From contig JAOZRH010000048.1 in NCBI GenBank assembly GCA_029931905.1, positions 1-12,373 on the forward strand: a stretch of DNA of 12,373 bases. The letters run 5' to 3'. Position 1 is the first letter of the stretch, and the number at the start of each line of letters is the position of its first letter. This stretch comes from Fidelibacterota bacterium. GTDB lineage: Bacteria > Fidelibacterota > Fidelibacteria > Fidelibacterales > Fidelibacteraceae. Positions 6,109 through 12,373 of this stretch are shown here, piece by piece. Under the pieces are notes generated by a model that did not search any database, was not told the DNA's origin, and saw only the letters and a program-made list of their open reading frames with translations. Position numbers and translations under genes: made by a program.

Positions 6109-6489
6109 GTTTTTGTTATTTTTTTAATTTTGTCAGTATTTCTGTCAGCGTTGGCTTGTGTGAAAAGTGAAATATTCACGAACACCTTAAAAAGATTAAC
6201 ACTCTGTGAGTAATTGCAAATGTGTTATTTGTGTGTTGGCTTTTAATTTAATATTAATAAAAAACAGCATTTGAAATATATGTTTAAAGCCTTTTTCAAT
6301 TTTTATGATCATTTATTACTCATCATTTTTTAAAACACCACAATTTAATAATAATTAAAATAATCAAAGATTAATTTTAAAAAGTAATCTCATTGGGAAA
6401 TTATTTCAATACTTGAAATTAGACGAAAAATATATTAACTTCAGTGGCTGTAAATTTTATAAAATAATATGTTAAAAGAGAGAAATTAG
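6109..6489. other. Gene-free spacer between frr and glnS, with several inverted repeats
   Basis: No reading frame of useful length is seen on either strand. The left half (6131-6296) is less A+T-rich than the right and contains GTGAA-ATA-TTCAC (6167-6179) flanked by GTGT/ACAC (6158-6161 with 6182-6185), CAAAT-GTGTT-ATTTG (6217-6231), a repeated GTTGGCTT (6150-6157 and 6235-6242), and GGCTTT (6238-6243) complementary to AAAGCC (6286-6291), which is followed by five T. The right half holds AGATTA/TAATCT (6368-6373 with 6385-6390) and ATTTCAA-TAC-TTGAAAT (6403-6419), and then the glnS promoter region. A small RNA in the left half is possible but unproven. Confidence 0.45.
6435..6463 (+). promoter_or_regulatory. 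Possible glnS promoter
   Basis: TTAACT (6435-6440), 17 bases, then TATAAA (6458-6463) would start transcription near 6470 and give a leader of about 20 nt. The position is right, just upstream of glnS and downstream of the frr terminator, but the -35 is only a partial match. Confidence 0.38.
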
Positions 6490-8178
6490 ATGGAAAAAAT
6501 GATAGAAAATAAAGAGAATACAAATTTTATTCATCAAATCATTGAGAAAGATTTGTTAGAAGGAAAAAATGATAAAAGAATTCATACAAGATTTCCACCA
6601 GAACCAAATGGGTATTTACATATTGGACATGCAAAGGCGATTATTTTAAGTTTTTCTACTGCAGAGAAATATAATGGATTGTGTAATTTAAGATTCGATG
6701 ATACAAATCCAATGAAAGAAGAGGAAGAGTTTGTAAAATCCATCAAAGAAAATGTAAAATGGCTTGGTTATGATTGGGCGGATAGATGTTATTTTGCATC
6801 AAATTATTTTGAAAAAATGTATGATTATGCAGTTCAGTTGATTAAAAAAGGCAGTGCATATGTTTGCGATTTAAATGGTGAAGAAATCAGAAAATATCGT
6901 GGAACACCAAAAATGTCTGGTGAAAATAGTCCATATAGAGATAGAAGTGTAGATGAAAATTTAGAATTATTCAAAAAAATGCGAGATGGAGAATTTTCAA
7001 CAGGAGAAAAAACATTACGAGCAAAAATTGATATGTCAAGTTCAAATATGAATATGAGAGATCCAATAATGTATAGAATTATTCATTCTGAACATCATAA
7101 TACAGGGAATAAATGGTGTATTTATCCTACTTATGATTGGGCTCACGGTTTGGAAGATTCTATTGAAAATATTACTCATTCACTTTGTACTTTGGAATTT
7201 GAGGATCACCGTCCGCTTTATGATTGGTTTTTAGATGAATTAAATGTGTATCATCCGCAACAAATTGAATTTTCAAGATTAAATTTGAATTATACAATAA
7301 TGAGCAAAAGAAAATTAGCAGAATTAGTTGAAAATAAATATGTTACTGGTTGGGACGATCCAAGAATGCCAACTATTTCTGGGTTAAAAAGAAGAGGTTA
7401 TACTCCAGAAGCTATTAGAGATTTTGTTGGTAGAATTGGAATTTCAAAAAACGAGGGTGTTGTTGACATGGCACTTTTAGAACATTGTTTAAGAGATGAT
7501 TTAAATAAAAAAGCACTTAGATTTATGGCTGTTTTAAATCCAATAAAAGTTGTTATCGATAATTATCCAGAAAATCAGACGGAGGAGTTGGAAGCAATAA
7601 ATAATCCTGAAGATGAATCGGCTGGGAAACGAAAACTTCCATTTTCAAAAGAACTTTATATAGAAAAAGATGATTTTATGGAAGATGCTCCAAAGAAATT
7701 TTGGCGATTAACTGTTGGTAGAGAAGTCAGATTAAGATATGCCTATTTTATTAAAGCAACAAGTATTTCAAAAGATGAAAACGGAGAAATCACAGAAATT
7801 CATTGTACTTATGATCCTGAAACTAAAGGTGGAAATGCTCCAGATGGTAGAAAGGTCAAAAGCACAATTCATTGGGTTTCTGCAAAAGATGCAATTGATA
7901 CTGAAGTTAGAATGTATGATAGATTATTTAGTATTTCAAATCCATTATCTGATAAAGAAAAAAGTTATTTGGAATTTATAAATCCAGATTCGCTCAAAAT
8001 ATTGGAAAATTGTAAATTAGAACCAAATTTGAAAAATATTAATAATGGTGAAGCTGTACAATTTGAAAGAAATGGATATTTTATTTTAGATAAAGATTCA
8101 AATGACAAAAAACAAATTTTTAATCTTGCTGTAACTTTACGAGATCAGTGGAAAAAAATACAAAAAAATAAAAAATGA
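6490..8178 (+). CDS. glnS: Glutaminyl-tRNA synthetase
   Basis: Class I synthetase charging tRNA-Gln directly with glutamine. The 562-residue length fits the family (about 550). The catalytic domain shows PPEPNGYLHIGHAKA with HIGH at 44-47, FDDTNP near 69-74, YPTYDWAHGLEDSIENITHSLCTLEFEDHRPLYDW in the connective region, and the KMSKS-equivalent IMSKR at 270-274. From about residue 340 it continues into the two beta-barrel anticodon-binding domains (ALRFMAVLNPIKVV onward), ending in a Lys-rich tail. The Gln-specific rather than Glu-specific features, notably the C-terminal beta-barrels, exclude GltX. The ATG at 6490 has a weak purine-rich AGAGAGA upstream; Met4 (6499) is an alternative start. 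Its presence implies that the organism does not depend only on GatCAB for Gln-tRNA. It appears to be its own transcription unit. Confidence 0.96.
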   Translation: MEKMIENKENTNFIHQIIEKDLLEGKNDKRIHTRFPPEPNGYLHIGHAKAIILSFSTAEKYNGLCNLRFDDTNPMKEEEEFVKSIKENVKWLGYDWADRCYFASNYFEKMYDYAVQLIKKGSAYVCDLNGEEIRKYRGTPKMSGENSPYRDRSVDENLELFKKMRDGEFSTGEKTLRAKIDMSSSNMNMRDPIMYRIIHSEHHNTGNKWCIYPTYDWAHGLEDSIENITHSLCTLEFEDHRPLYDWFLDELNVYHPQQIEFSRLNLNYTIMSKRKLAELVENKYVTGWDDPRMPTISGLKRRGYTPEAIRDFVGRIGISKNEGVVDMALLEHCLRDDLNKKALRFMAVLNPIKVVIDNYPENQTEELEAINNPEDESAGKRKLPFSKELYIEKDDFMEDAPKKFWRLTVGREVRLRYAYFIKATSISKDENGEITEIHCTYDPETKGGNAPDGRKVKSTIHWVSAKDAIDTEVRMYDRLFSISNPLSDKEKSYLEFINPDSLKILENCKLEPNLKNINNGEAVQFERNGYFILDKDSNDKKQIFNLAVTLRDQWKKIQKNKK

Positions 8179-8204
8179 TTTTCTCAAATATTTTTATTGA
8201 ATAC

Positions 8205-8210
8205 TATAAT
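8205..8210 (+). promoter_or_regulatory. Consensus -10 box upstream of nptA
   Basis: A perfect TATAAT lies 41 bp before the nptA start in the 72-bp gap after glnS. No good -35 hexamer is at the right distance (CTCAAA at 16 bp or TCTCAA at 17 bp). It may be a real promoter of the nptA-phoU-proS unit or a chance match. Confidence 0.35.
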
Positions 8211-8250
8211 TTTATACTTTAACTTATGTTAATTTTAATAAAGGGATGAA

Positions 8251-9351
8251 ATGTACACAAAAATAAAAAATATAATAATAAAAACATCATCATTGTTAGG
8301 ATTACTGTATTTGTTTTTATTGAGTATTGAGTTAATTGGTTCTGCATTTAAATTGTTTGGTAGTGGTCTTGCTGAACAGTTACTTCAATCAACTTCTTCA
8401 CCGATAGAGGGATTATTTATTGGTATTTTGGTAACAAGTTTGGTGCAGAGTTCTTCTACTGTTACATCTATTGTGGTTGGAATGGTTGGTGGTGGAGCAT
8501 TAACTATGACTGGAGCTATTCCTATTATTATGGGAGCTAATATTGGAACTTCTGTAACTAATGTGATAGTATCAATTGGATCAATTGGAAGACGGGAAGA
8601 ATTTAAAAGAGCATTTGGTGCGGCTACGGTTCATGATTATTTTAATATTCTTGCTGTGATGATATTATTTCCGCTTCAAGTTTCGTTTAATTTACTCGGA
8701 AAATCTGCTACTTTACTTTCAAGTTTGTTATTGGGAACACAAGGATTAGCTTTCAAAAGTCCATTAAAAATGATTGTAAAACCAGCAGCACATTTTGTTA
8801 TCGAAATATCACAAAGCCAACCGGTAATAATTCTCATTTTAGGGTTTATATTATTATTTGTTTCATTAAAGTATATTGTAACTGTATTGAAAAGTGTAAT
8901 AATTGATAAAGCTGAATCTTTTTTTGATAAAATAATTTTTAAAACAGCATTAAGGGCTTTTTTATTTGGTATTTTATTAACAGTATTGGTTCAAAGTAGT
9001 TCAGTGACTACATCGTTGGTTGTACCGCTTGTAGGTGCAGGAATGTTGAATATTACACAAATTTATCCATATACTATTGGTGCAAATATAGGCACAACAA
9101 TGACAACAATATTGGCATCATTGGTAACCGGCGAAATTTCTGCTGTTACTGTTGCTTTTGCACATTTACTATTTAATATATTTGGTGGAACAATAATTTT
9201 TGGAATAAAGTTTTTAAGAAATATCCCATTATATCTTGCAGAGAAGGTATCAGAAATTGTATATCGTCATCGTTGGGTTTCAATAATATTTGTATCTACA
9301 ATATTTTTCATAATTCCAATATTAGTAATTTTTATTATAGAGAGGTTTTAA
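8251..9351 (+). CDS. Na+/phosphate cotransporter, NptA/PNaS (SLC34-like) family
   Basis: Integral inner-membrane transporter that couples phosphate movement to Na+. The two inverted-topology repeats of the family are plain: the first has LVQSSSTVTSIVV (64-76) and GANIGTSVTN (95-104), the second LVQSSSVTTSLVV (246-258) and GANIGTTMTT (277-286). The paired QSSS motifs form the substrate and sodium site in SLC34 proteins. Several hydrophobic segments surround them (about 14-36, 53-80, 130-150, 190-212, 234-262, 300-320), with a final membrane segment at about 343-363. At 366 residues it is complete but lacks the C-terminal PhoU-like domain that is fused in larger relatives such as YjbB; that domain is encoded by the next gene, 1 nt away. 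AAGGGA at 8241-8246 precedes the ATG. Confidence 0.9.
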   Translation: MYTKIKNIIIKTSSLLGLLYLFLLSIELIGSAFKLFGSGLAEQLLQSTSSPIEGLFIGILVTSLVQSSSTVTSIVVGMVGGGALTMTGAIPIIMGANIGTSVTNVIVSIGSIGRREEFKRAFGAATVHDYFNILAVMILFPLQVSFNLLGKSATLLSSLLLGTQGLAFKSPLKMIVKPAAHFVIEISQSQPVIILILGFILLFVSLKYIVTVLKSVIIDKAESFFDKIIFKTALRAFLFGILLTVLVQSSSVTTSLVVPLVGAGMLNITQIYPYTIGANIGTTMTTILASLVTGEISAVTVAFAHLLFNIFGGTIIFGIKFLRNIPLYLAEKVSEIVYRHRWVSIIFVSTIFFIIPILVIFIIERF

Positions 9352-9352
9352 T

Positions 9353-10063
9353 ATGTTTAACACAAAAAGCAGTTTTTGGGGAAAGGTTGGTGAGAAATTT
9401 GGTCAGAAAGGTTTATTAGATAAATCATGGGATTTATTGATTGAAATGATTCGTTTTGATCAAGAAATGTTTACAGATGCATATCATATTTTAAGAAAAG
9501 AATATTCAGAAAAAAAAATATTTGCTCTTCGTGAAAAGGATAAACAGGTAAATTTTTTACATGTTACTGTAAGAGAAAATATTGAAATGCATTTAATGCT
9601 TACACAAAAATATAGAAATGACCTTTCTTTTTCTCTTGGAATTGCAACGGTTGTAAATCATTTAGAGAGAATTGGTGATAATTGTAAAAATATTTCTGAT
9701 GTTGCACTAATTTATAAAAAAACAATGAAATTTGGTGAATTAGAAGAAGATGTTAATAGAATGGAACAGAAAGTATTAAAACATTTTGAATTGTTAAAAA
9801 ATGCATTTATAAAAAAAGATAAAAATATGTGTGAAAAAATAATGGATGAATATAAATCTGAAGTTTCCGGTCCAATTGATGAATTAATTAAAAAAATTCT
9901 ATATGGAGATTATTCAGAATTATCACAGGAAAGGTCAATTGTAGTATCGATGTATTTGAGATATTTGAAGAGAATTGATGCAAATCAAAAAAATGTTGCA
10001 ACAATTATGGTTAATCCATTTTCACAGTTAGGATATAAAAATTTAGGCAGTATAGATGAGTAA
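9353..10063 (+). CDS. PhoU-domain protein, partner of the Na+/phosphate cotransporter
   Basis: A soluble, mainly helical protein of 236 residues. Residues 99-114 contain the PhoU motif VVNHLERIGDNCKNI with the metal-binding E105-x3-D109. The matching position in the second three-helix bundle reads YLKRIDANQKNV (204-215), where the acidic ligands are replaced by Lys206 and Ala210, so one metal site looks lost. The family normally modulates phosphate transport and signalling by binding a transporter; here the partner is most likely the NptA-like protein encoded 1 nt upstream. AGAGAGG (9339-9345) within the end of nptA precedes the ATG by 7 nt. The 3' end overlaps proS by 8 nt (ATGAGTAA), suggesting coupled translation. 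No PstSCAB or PhoR/PhoB genes are in view. Confidence 0.85.
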   Translation: MFNTKSSFWGKVGEKFGQKGLLDKSWDLLIEMIRFDQEMFTDAYHILRKEYSEKKIFALREKDKQVNFLHVTVRENIEMHLMLTQKYRNDLSFSLGIATVVNHLERIGDNCKNISDVALIYKKTMKFGELEEDVNRMEQKVLKHFELLKNAFIKKDKNMCEKIMDEYKSEVSGPIDELIKKILYGDYSELSQERSIVVSMYLRYLKRIDANQKNVATIMVNPFSQLGYKNLGSIDE

Positions 10064-11486
10064 AGGAATTACATCACAGTCGCAAGATTATTCAAAATGG
10101 TATACTGAGGTAGTGCAAAAGGCTGAATTAGCGGATTATTCTCCTGTAAAAGGATGTATGGTTATTCGACCATATGGTTATGCATTGTGGGAAAATATCA
10201 AATTAAATTTAGACAATATGTTTAAAGATACTGGACATGAAAATGCATATTTTCCAATGTTAATTCCAGAAGAATTCCTTAAAAAAGAAGCTGAACATGT
10301 AGAAGGATTTGCTCCTGAGGTTGCAGTAGTTACACATGCTGGTGGAAAAAAATTAGAAAATTTTTATGTACTTAGACCGACTTCTGAAACTATAATTTGG
10401 TATATGTATAAAAAATGGATTAATTCACACAGAGATTTACCAATATTAATAAATCAGTGGGCAAATGTGATTCGCTGGGAAATGAGAACTCGTCTATTTC
10501 TTCGTACAACTGAATTTTTGTGGCAAGAGGGACATACTGCTCATGCAACAGCTGAGGAAGCGCTGATTGAAGCAAAAACGATGATAAATATTTATAAAAT
10601 TTTGGCTGAAGATTATTTAGCAATGCCAGTTTATATTGGTAAAAAAACTGAAAATGAAAAATTTCCAGGTGCTGTTGATACATACTCTATTGAGGCTTTA
10701 ATGGGGGATAAAAAAGCACTACAATCTGGAACTTCACATTATTTAGGACAAAATTTTGCAAAAGCATTTGATGTAAAATTTCAAAATGAAAATAATAAAC
10801 AAGAATTTGTATATGCTACAAGTTGGGGTGTTTCTACTCGTCTAATTGGTGCAATCATTATGACTCATGGTGATGATAAGGGTTTGATATTGCCTCCAAA
10901 AATTGCGCCACAACAGGTTGTTATTATTCCAATTTACAGAAATGATGATGATAAAAATAAGGTTTTGAATTTATCTAAAAAGATAGAAACGACTTTAAAA
11001 GAAAAAAAGATTAGATTTAAATTAGACAATAGAGAATCGGTTACACCCGGATATAAATTTAATGAATGGGAAATGAAAGGTGTACCAGTTAGAGTAGAAA
11101 TTGGTCCAAAAGATGTTGATCGTAATGGTGTTGTAACTGTTAGAAGAGATACAGGCAAGAAAGCATTTCCATCAGTAGAAGAATTTTTAGAAGATATTAC
11201 AAATTTACTTGATACAATTCAATTTGATATGCTTGATAAACAGAGAAAATTTAGAAAAGAAAATACTTTTGATATTGAATCTTATGATGAATTGAAAGAA
11301 GTTGTTAAAAAGGGTGGATACGCAAGAGCATTTTGGGCTGGAAATAGCGAAATGGAAGATAAAATCAAAGACGAAACAAAAGCTACTATCAGATGTGAAT
11401 TATTTGAAAAAACTAAAGAATCTGGAAAATGTTTTTATACAGGAAAAGAAAGTAAAGTTCAAGTAATTATTTCGAAAGCATATTAA
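10056..11486 (+). CDS. proS: Prolyl-tRNA synthetase, archaeal/eukaryal (short) type
   Basis: Class II synthetase that charges tRNA-Pro. The 476-residue length and absence of the about 180-residue editing insertion place it in the archaeal/eukaryal-type subgroup, unlike the 570-residue bacterial type. Visible are VKGCMVIRPYGYALWE (motif 1 region, 31-46), LRPTSE (106-111), the motif 2 loop RWEMRTRLFLRTTEFLWQEGHTAHA (140-164), GTSHYLGQNFAKAF (225-238) and motif 3 GVSTRLIG (258-265). An anticodon-binding domain follows from about 285, then a C-terminal domain ending in the typical Ala/Ser-Lys-Ala-Tyr tail. Of four Zn-ligand positions known from this subgroup, only Cys459 remains; the others read Ala428, Met433 and Thr462. 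The start overlaps the PhoU-like gene by 8 nt, with a weak AGG 8 nt upstream. Confidence 0.96.
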   Translation: MSKGITSQSQDYSKWYTEVVQKAELADYSPVKGCMVIRPYGYALWENIKLNLDNMFKDTGHENAYFPMLIPEEFLKKEAEHVEGFAPEVAVVTHAGGKKLENFYVLRPTSETIIWYMYKKWINSHRDLPILINQWANVIRWEMRTRLFLRTTEFLWQEGHTAHATAEEALIEAKTMINIYKILAEDYLAMPVYIGKKTENEKFPGAVDTYSIEALMGDKKALQSGTSHYLGQNFAKAFDVKFQNENNKQEFVYATSWGVSTRLIGAIIMTHGDDKGLILPPKIAPQQVVIIPIYRNDDDKNKVLNLSKKIETTLKEKKIRFKLDNRESVTPGYKFNEWEMKGVPVRVEIGPKDVDRNGVVTVRRDTGKKAFPSVEEFLEDITNLLDTIQFDMLDKQRKFRKENTFDIESYDELKEVVKKGGYARAFWAGNSEMEDKIKDETKATIRCELFEKTKESGKCFYTGKESKVQVIISKAY

Positions 11487-11488
11487 TT

Positions 11489-11516
11489 AATTGTGAATTA
11501 TGAATTGTAAATTGTG
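11489..11516 (+). repeat. Four imperfect 7-nt tandem units between proS and recO
   Basis: The units read AATTGTG, AATTATG, AATTGTA and AATTGTG without spacers. They begin 3 nt after the proS stop. The next 16 nt contain AGCGA repeated twice (11523-11532) in an otherwise A+T-rich gap. Confidence 0.6.
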
Positions 11517-11582
11517 AGCCGTAGCGAAGCGAAAACTGGTGGAATCAATCATAAATTGGATTTTGTAAGTTAGTAATTTAAA

Positions 11583-11615
11583 AATTCTAAATTTTCAAGC
11601 ATCAAGTTTCAAATG
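11583..11615 (+). repeat. Second 7-nt periodic stretch, running into the recO start codon
   Basis: The best-defined part is TCAAGCA (11595-11601), TCAAGTT (11602-11608), TCAAATG (11609-11615); the preceding AATTCTA and AATTTTC fit the same period more loosely. The third unit supplies the ATG of recO, so no Shine-Dalgarno sequence is present there. Confidence 0.45.
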
Positions 11616-12368
11616 ATGAATATTATAAATACTAAAGCATTCGTATTAAAAAAGAAAAATAGTGGAGATACAAGTTTAATTGTACATCTATTTTCGATTG
11701 ATTATGGAAAAATAATTGTTATTGCAAAGGGTGCAAGAAATATTAAAAGCAAATATCATGGATATTTTGAACAATTTTCTTTATTAAATATTCATATAAA
11801 TTATAAAGAGGGAAGACCTTATCATTATTTAAATTTTGCAGAATATATTGATCCATTCTGGAAAATGAAAAATAATTCTGTTGCAGTATTATATGCATCT
11901 GTAATTATAGAGGTTGTTTATAAGACCCAAAATTATTATTCTGAAAGTTCGATATTTAAATTATTGAATGCTATATTTATCGAAATGAATGATTCACAAA
12001 CTTCGCCACAATATTTACATTGGTATTTTTTTATACATTTTTTTAAAATTAATGGATTTGGTTATAATTTAGAATTTTGTAATCATTGTGGAAAAAAGTT
12101 AGTTAAAGGGAAAATATCAACAATAGACGGATATTTATTATGTGAAAATTGTTCCAAAAACAATAATTCTGATTTAAATTTTAATGATGAAATACTTAAT
12201 ATATTCAGATTTATGTATAAAAAGCATCCAAAAAAAATGATAAATATTCAATGTGACGAAAAAAATAAAAATATGATTGATCAGTTGATTTGGAATACAT
12301 TAAAAATTCACTTTGATAATATGAAAAATTTAAAATCAATATTGACATTAAAAAAAGTGATTTATTAA
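11613..12368 (+). CDS. recO: DNA repair protein RecO
   Basis: RecO helps RecR load RecA onto SSB-coated single-stranded DNA in the RecFOR recombination-repair pathway and can anneal strands. The product has 251 residues, the usual size. The N-terminal OB-fold part is seen in KAFVLKKKNSGDTSLIVHLFSIDYGKI and the following IAKGARNIKSKY (37-48), a typical RecO start. The helical C-terminal part has a four-cysteine zinc finger: CNHC (Cys156, Cys159) and CENC (Cys177, Cys180). Two adjacent ATG codons (11613 and 11616) are possible starts. No ribosome binding site is visible upstream, where a 7-nt periodic sequence lies. It is separated by 126 bp from proS and shows no functional tie to it. The stop is 5 nt from the window end. 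Confidence 0.93.
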   Translation: MMNIINTKAFVLKKKNSGDTSLIVHLFSIDYGKIIVIAKGARNIKSKYHGYFEQFSLLNIHINYKEGRPYHYLNFAEYIDPFWKMKNNSVAVLYASVIIEVVYKTQNYYSESSIFKLLNAIFIEMNDSQTSPQYLHWYFFIHFFKINGFGYNLEFCNHCGKKLVKGKISTIDGYLLCENCSKNNNSDLNFNDEILNIFRFMYKKHPKKMINIQCDEKNKNMIDQLIWNTLKIHFDNMKNLKSILTLKKVIY

Positions 12369-12373
12369 TATTT

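Noticed and set aside
6238..6296. GGCTTT/AAAGCC plus T5 as a firm terminator
   Set aside because: The loop would be 42 nt long and the stem only 6 bp, far weaker than the true frr terminator; kept only as part of a possible small RNA.
11556..11584. TTGGAT, 17 bp, TAAAAA as a recO promoter
   Set aside because: The -10 lacks the conserved final T and the second-position match is not informative in such A+T-rich sequence; too weak to annotate.
1..12373. Mobile elements, CRISPR arrays, tRNA or rRNA genes, toxin-antitoxin or defence genes
   Set aside because: I looked for repeats with spacers, transposase motifs, tRNA cloverleaf signatures and short gene pairs on both strands and saw none.

Overview
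This is a strongly A+T-rich bacterial chromosome segment with a dense, mostly housekeeping gene set. All complete genes lie on the + strand; one truncated gene at the left edge is on the - strand. There are no tRNA or rRNA genes, no CRISPR array, no transposase and no phage gene. The gene order rplM-rpsI-rpsB-tsf-pyrH-frr, the linked butyrate kinase/phosphotransbutyrylase pair, an archaeal/eukaryal-type prolyl-tRNA synthetase, a GlnRS and a lipoprotein with an acidic stretch after its lipid-anchored Cys suggest the Fibrobacteres-Chlorobi-Bacteroidetes (FCB) superphylum or a related low-GC candidate phylum. Most genes have clear GGAG-type ribosome binding sites, and several promoters look like ordinary sigma70 -35/-10 pairs rather than the TTG/TAnnTTTG type of typical Bacteroidetes, so I would not assign it to Bacteroidota proper. 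The taxonomic placement is inference.

Layout. (1) 1-146 (-): start of a lipoprotein gene, diverging from (2) buk-ptb (341-2281), a substrate-level phosphorylation module that converts an acyl-CoA (butyryl-CoA or a branched relative) through acyl-phosphate to acid plus ATP. The divergent region (147-340) holds a near-identical 15-bp direct repeat and a 12-bp palindrome. (3) 2282-2502: a good promoter with an A/T-rich upstream element, followed by a ~119-nt structured leader RNA and a TTG-initiated rplM. (4) The translation operon rplM, rpsI, rpsB, tsf, pyrH, frr (2503-6043) ends in a textbook intrinsic terminator at 6081-6108. A 12-bp hairpin sits between rpsB and tsf. (5) 6109-6489: about 380 bp without a gene but with several inverted repeats. 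(6) glnS (6490-8178). (7) An nptA-type Na+/phosphate cotransporter and a separate PhoU-like gene, only 1 nt apart, the latter overlapping proS by 8 nt (8251-11486). (8) A 126-bp spacer with 7-nt periodic sequence, then recO (11613-12368).

How they work together. Most of the window serves protein synthesis: two ribosomal proteins of the large and small subunit (L13, S9), S2, the elongation factor that recycles EF-Tu, the factor that recycles ribosomes, and two aminoacyl-tRNA synthetases. UMP kinase supplies pyrimidine nucleotides. NptA and PhoU form a phosphate transport/sensing pair. I saw no clearly new multi-gene system. The most notable unexplained elements are regulatory or structural: the rplM leader with mutually exclusive pairings, the rpsB-tsf hairpin, the structured 6.1-6.4 kb spacer, the heptamer-periodic tract and the nptA/phoU junction.
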